Shown here: positions 20,361-21,786 of the stretch, piece by piece | Layout: each line of letters begins with the position of its first letter | Position numbering within the stretch: position 1 is the first letter of the stretch | NCBI GenBank assembly: GCA_905193765.1 | Contig: CAJJPZ010000021.1 | Location: 1-21,786 of the forward strand | Source: an uncultured Eubacterium sp. | GTDB lineage: Bacteria > Bacillota > Clostridia > Peptostreptococcales > Anaerovoracaceae | Length of the DNA stretch: 21,786 nucleotides | Direction of reading: 5' to 3' | Program-made: the position numbers and the translations under genes | The notes under the pieces: model-generated | Database searches by the model: none | The model's input: only the letters and a program-made list of their open reading frames with translations | Told to the model about the DNA's origin: nothing

Positions 20361-21786
20361 ATGGGTTATTTAATAAATATCACAGCTCTTGATGTGCTGA
20401 TTGTAGTGATTTATATGGTTGCGGTGCTTGGAATTGGCGTATATTTTGGTTCAAAAGTAAAATCACATGGAGAGTTTTTCGTAGCAAGTAAGAAACTCCC
20501 CTGGTGGGTTTGTGCTCTGGCATTTACAACCGTTCTGATATCTGCACATGATATCGTATCTTATTCTCAGACAGGCTTCGAAGCGGGATTTGTAGCATAT
20601 GAAACATATCTGGATGACCTTGGATTCGGATTGCTGTTTGTTGCTGTAGGTATCCCGATCTATTATCTGTCGGGTGTTTATACGATTCCAGAATTCATGG
20701 AACGAAGGTTTGACAAAAAAACAAGAATAGCATCATCTATTGCAGAATTACTGTTTATGCTTGCATTAATGTCATTCAATGCATACTCTATAGGATACGT
20801 TCTTCATGCAATATGGGGATTGAATATACTGGTAGGCGTATTGCTCATATCTTTAGCAACAGCCATATACACGACCTTGGGAGGCATGATGTCTGTAATG
20901 GTCACAGATACAATACAAAGTATTTTTATACTGTCGGGTGGATTGTACATTATATTTGCAGGAGTTCATGCTGCCGGAGGTATTGATACTATGGTTACTC
21001 ATCTGCCAACAGGTCACAGATCATTATTTACAGATTTGTTCGATCCGAATTATCCGCAGCTGGGTATGTTCTTTGGAGGTGCTTTCGCAATAACTGCAGC
21101 ATGGTACTTCGCACATCAGGGAAATGTACAGAAGATCCTGGCAGCGAGAACGATGAATCAGGCAAGAGTCGTAACTATAGTATTCTTTGCTGTTCTTATG
21201 CCTGTAGGTGTATTTTTTACCGGCACTCCAGGTATAATCTTAAGATCACTGGTAGAACAGGGTATAGCAGCAGCACCAGCTGATACAGGAGATGCATTTA
21301 TTGCTCTGGTTGGTATAATCTCAAAACCGGGCATAACGGGCGTTATATTAGCATTCCTTATGGCAGCTATGATGTCAACTGGAAGCACATACATCAATTC
21401 GTGTTCGACGGTATTTGTTAATGATATTTTCCTTCAGATAAGCAAGAAAAAACGTACGGACAGACAGATACTTAGTATTGCAAGAATAACATCGACAATA
21501 ATTGCGCTGGTGATACCTTTCCTATTCGTCAGATATTTTATGGGAATAGATTCCCTTATGGCAGCATTCTATAGCATAACATCTGCGGTAATGCCAGGTG
21601 TATGTTTTGCAGTAATATTCGGGATATTCACAAAGAAATTCCATTCGAATACTGCATTTCTTACAATCATTTTCAGTGTCGCAGGATGTATGTTGGCAGT
21701 ATTTATTCCGGATGTGTTCCTGAAGCCATTCACCTTTGGCTTATATGGTACGCCGGGATGCAGCTGGTTCAATGCCGCAGCAGCAA
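20361..21786 (+). CDS. Sodium:solute symporter (SSS family), 3' end outside the window
   Basis: The frame begins at ATG 20361 after GGAGG and stays open for 475 codons to the window end. It is strongly hydrophobic with many membrane segments. SSS features include an N-terminal GVYFGSKVKSHGEFFVASKKLPWWV, IYTTLGGMMSVMVTDTIQSIFI near residues 172-193, and FLMAAMMSTGSTYINSCSTVFVNDIF near 332-357, the conserved region carrying sodium-binding Ser/Thr residues. It imports an organic solute with sodium. Its place behind the dehydrogenase operon suggests it brings in the substrate or a related compound. The C-terminus is missing here only because of the window edge. Confidence 0.92.
   Translation, partial: MGYLINITALDVLIVVIYMVAVLGIGVYFGSKVKSHGEFFVASKKLPWWVCALAFTTVLISAHDIVSYSQTGFEAGFVAYETYLDDLGFGLLFVAVGIPIYYLSGVYTIPEFMERRFDKKTRIASSIAELLFMLALMSFNAYSIGYVLHAIWGLNILVGVLLISLATAIYTTLGGMMSVMVTDTIQSIFILSGGLYIIFAGVHAAGGIDTMVTHLPTGHRSLFTDLFDPNYPQLGMFFGGAFAITAAWYFAHQGNVQKILAARTMNQARVVTIVFFAVLMPVGVFFTGTPGIILRSLVEQGIAAAPADTGDAFIALVGIISKPGITGVILAFLMAAMMSTGSTYINSCSTVFVNDIFLQISKKKRTDRQILSIARITSTIIALVIPFLFVRYFMGIDSLMAAFYSITSAVMPGVCFAVIFGIFTKKFHSNTAFLTIIFSVAGCMLAVFIPDVFLKPFTFGLYGTPGCSWFNAAAA

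Overview
The window looks like a chromosomal segment of an anaerobic, amino-acid-fermenting member of the Clostridia (Firmicutes). The basis is strong AGGAGG-type ribosome binding sites, the ornithine-fermentation thiolase OrtAB, an oxygen-sensitive glycyl-radical-enzyme activase, a proline racemase family enzyme, two sigma-54 enhancer-binding proteins (EBPs) and Phd/RelE and HipBA modules. Genus and species cannot be read from it.

Layout. Positions 1-112 are the 3' end of a thiolase. Positions 113-3118 are a decayed accessory stretch: stacked terminators, two related promoter/leader blocks, a four-unit array of about 41-bp inverted repeats, a Phd/RelE module, an antitoxin remnant, two GTGTACA inverted-repeat units, and a 413-bp pseudogene joining the start of a MutL/GlmL-type protein to the end of a probable cobalamin-binding domain. 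A FadR-type GntR regulator follows (3119-3841); FadR-type half-site operators lie at its own promoter, before the pseudogene and, less perfectly, near 332.

Positions 3995-8887 look like one regulon: an EBP and a proline racemase on the minus strand, and a divergent glycyl-radical-enzyme activase on the plus strand. I find sigma-54 (-24/-12) matches in front of both metabolic genes, and GTGAC/GTCAC sites between them and again just upstream of the EBP gene. No glycyl radical enzyme is in view.

Positions 9228-11305 hold ortA-ortB, whose promoter has a palindrome in its spacer. Positions 11342-14123 are accessory: a three-gene hipBA operon with a 42-residue third ORF, a PD-(D/E)XK nuclease remnant, and an EamA-type gene with an apparent in-frame internal deletion.

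Positions 14290-21786 are a second sigma-54 system: an AcoR-like activator, its probable upstream sites, a perfect -24/-12 promoter, then aldehyde dehydrogenase, iron-type alcohol dehydrogenase and a short-chain dehydrogenase in one operon. A structured intergenic region, a small membrane protein and a sodium:solute symporter cut by the window end follow. The simplest reading is import of an alcohol, diol or hydroxy compound and its oxidation through an aldehyde to an acid; the substrate is unknown.
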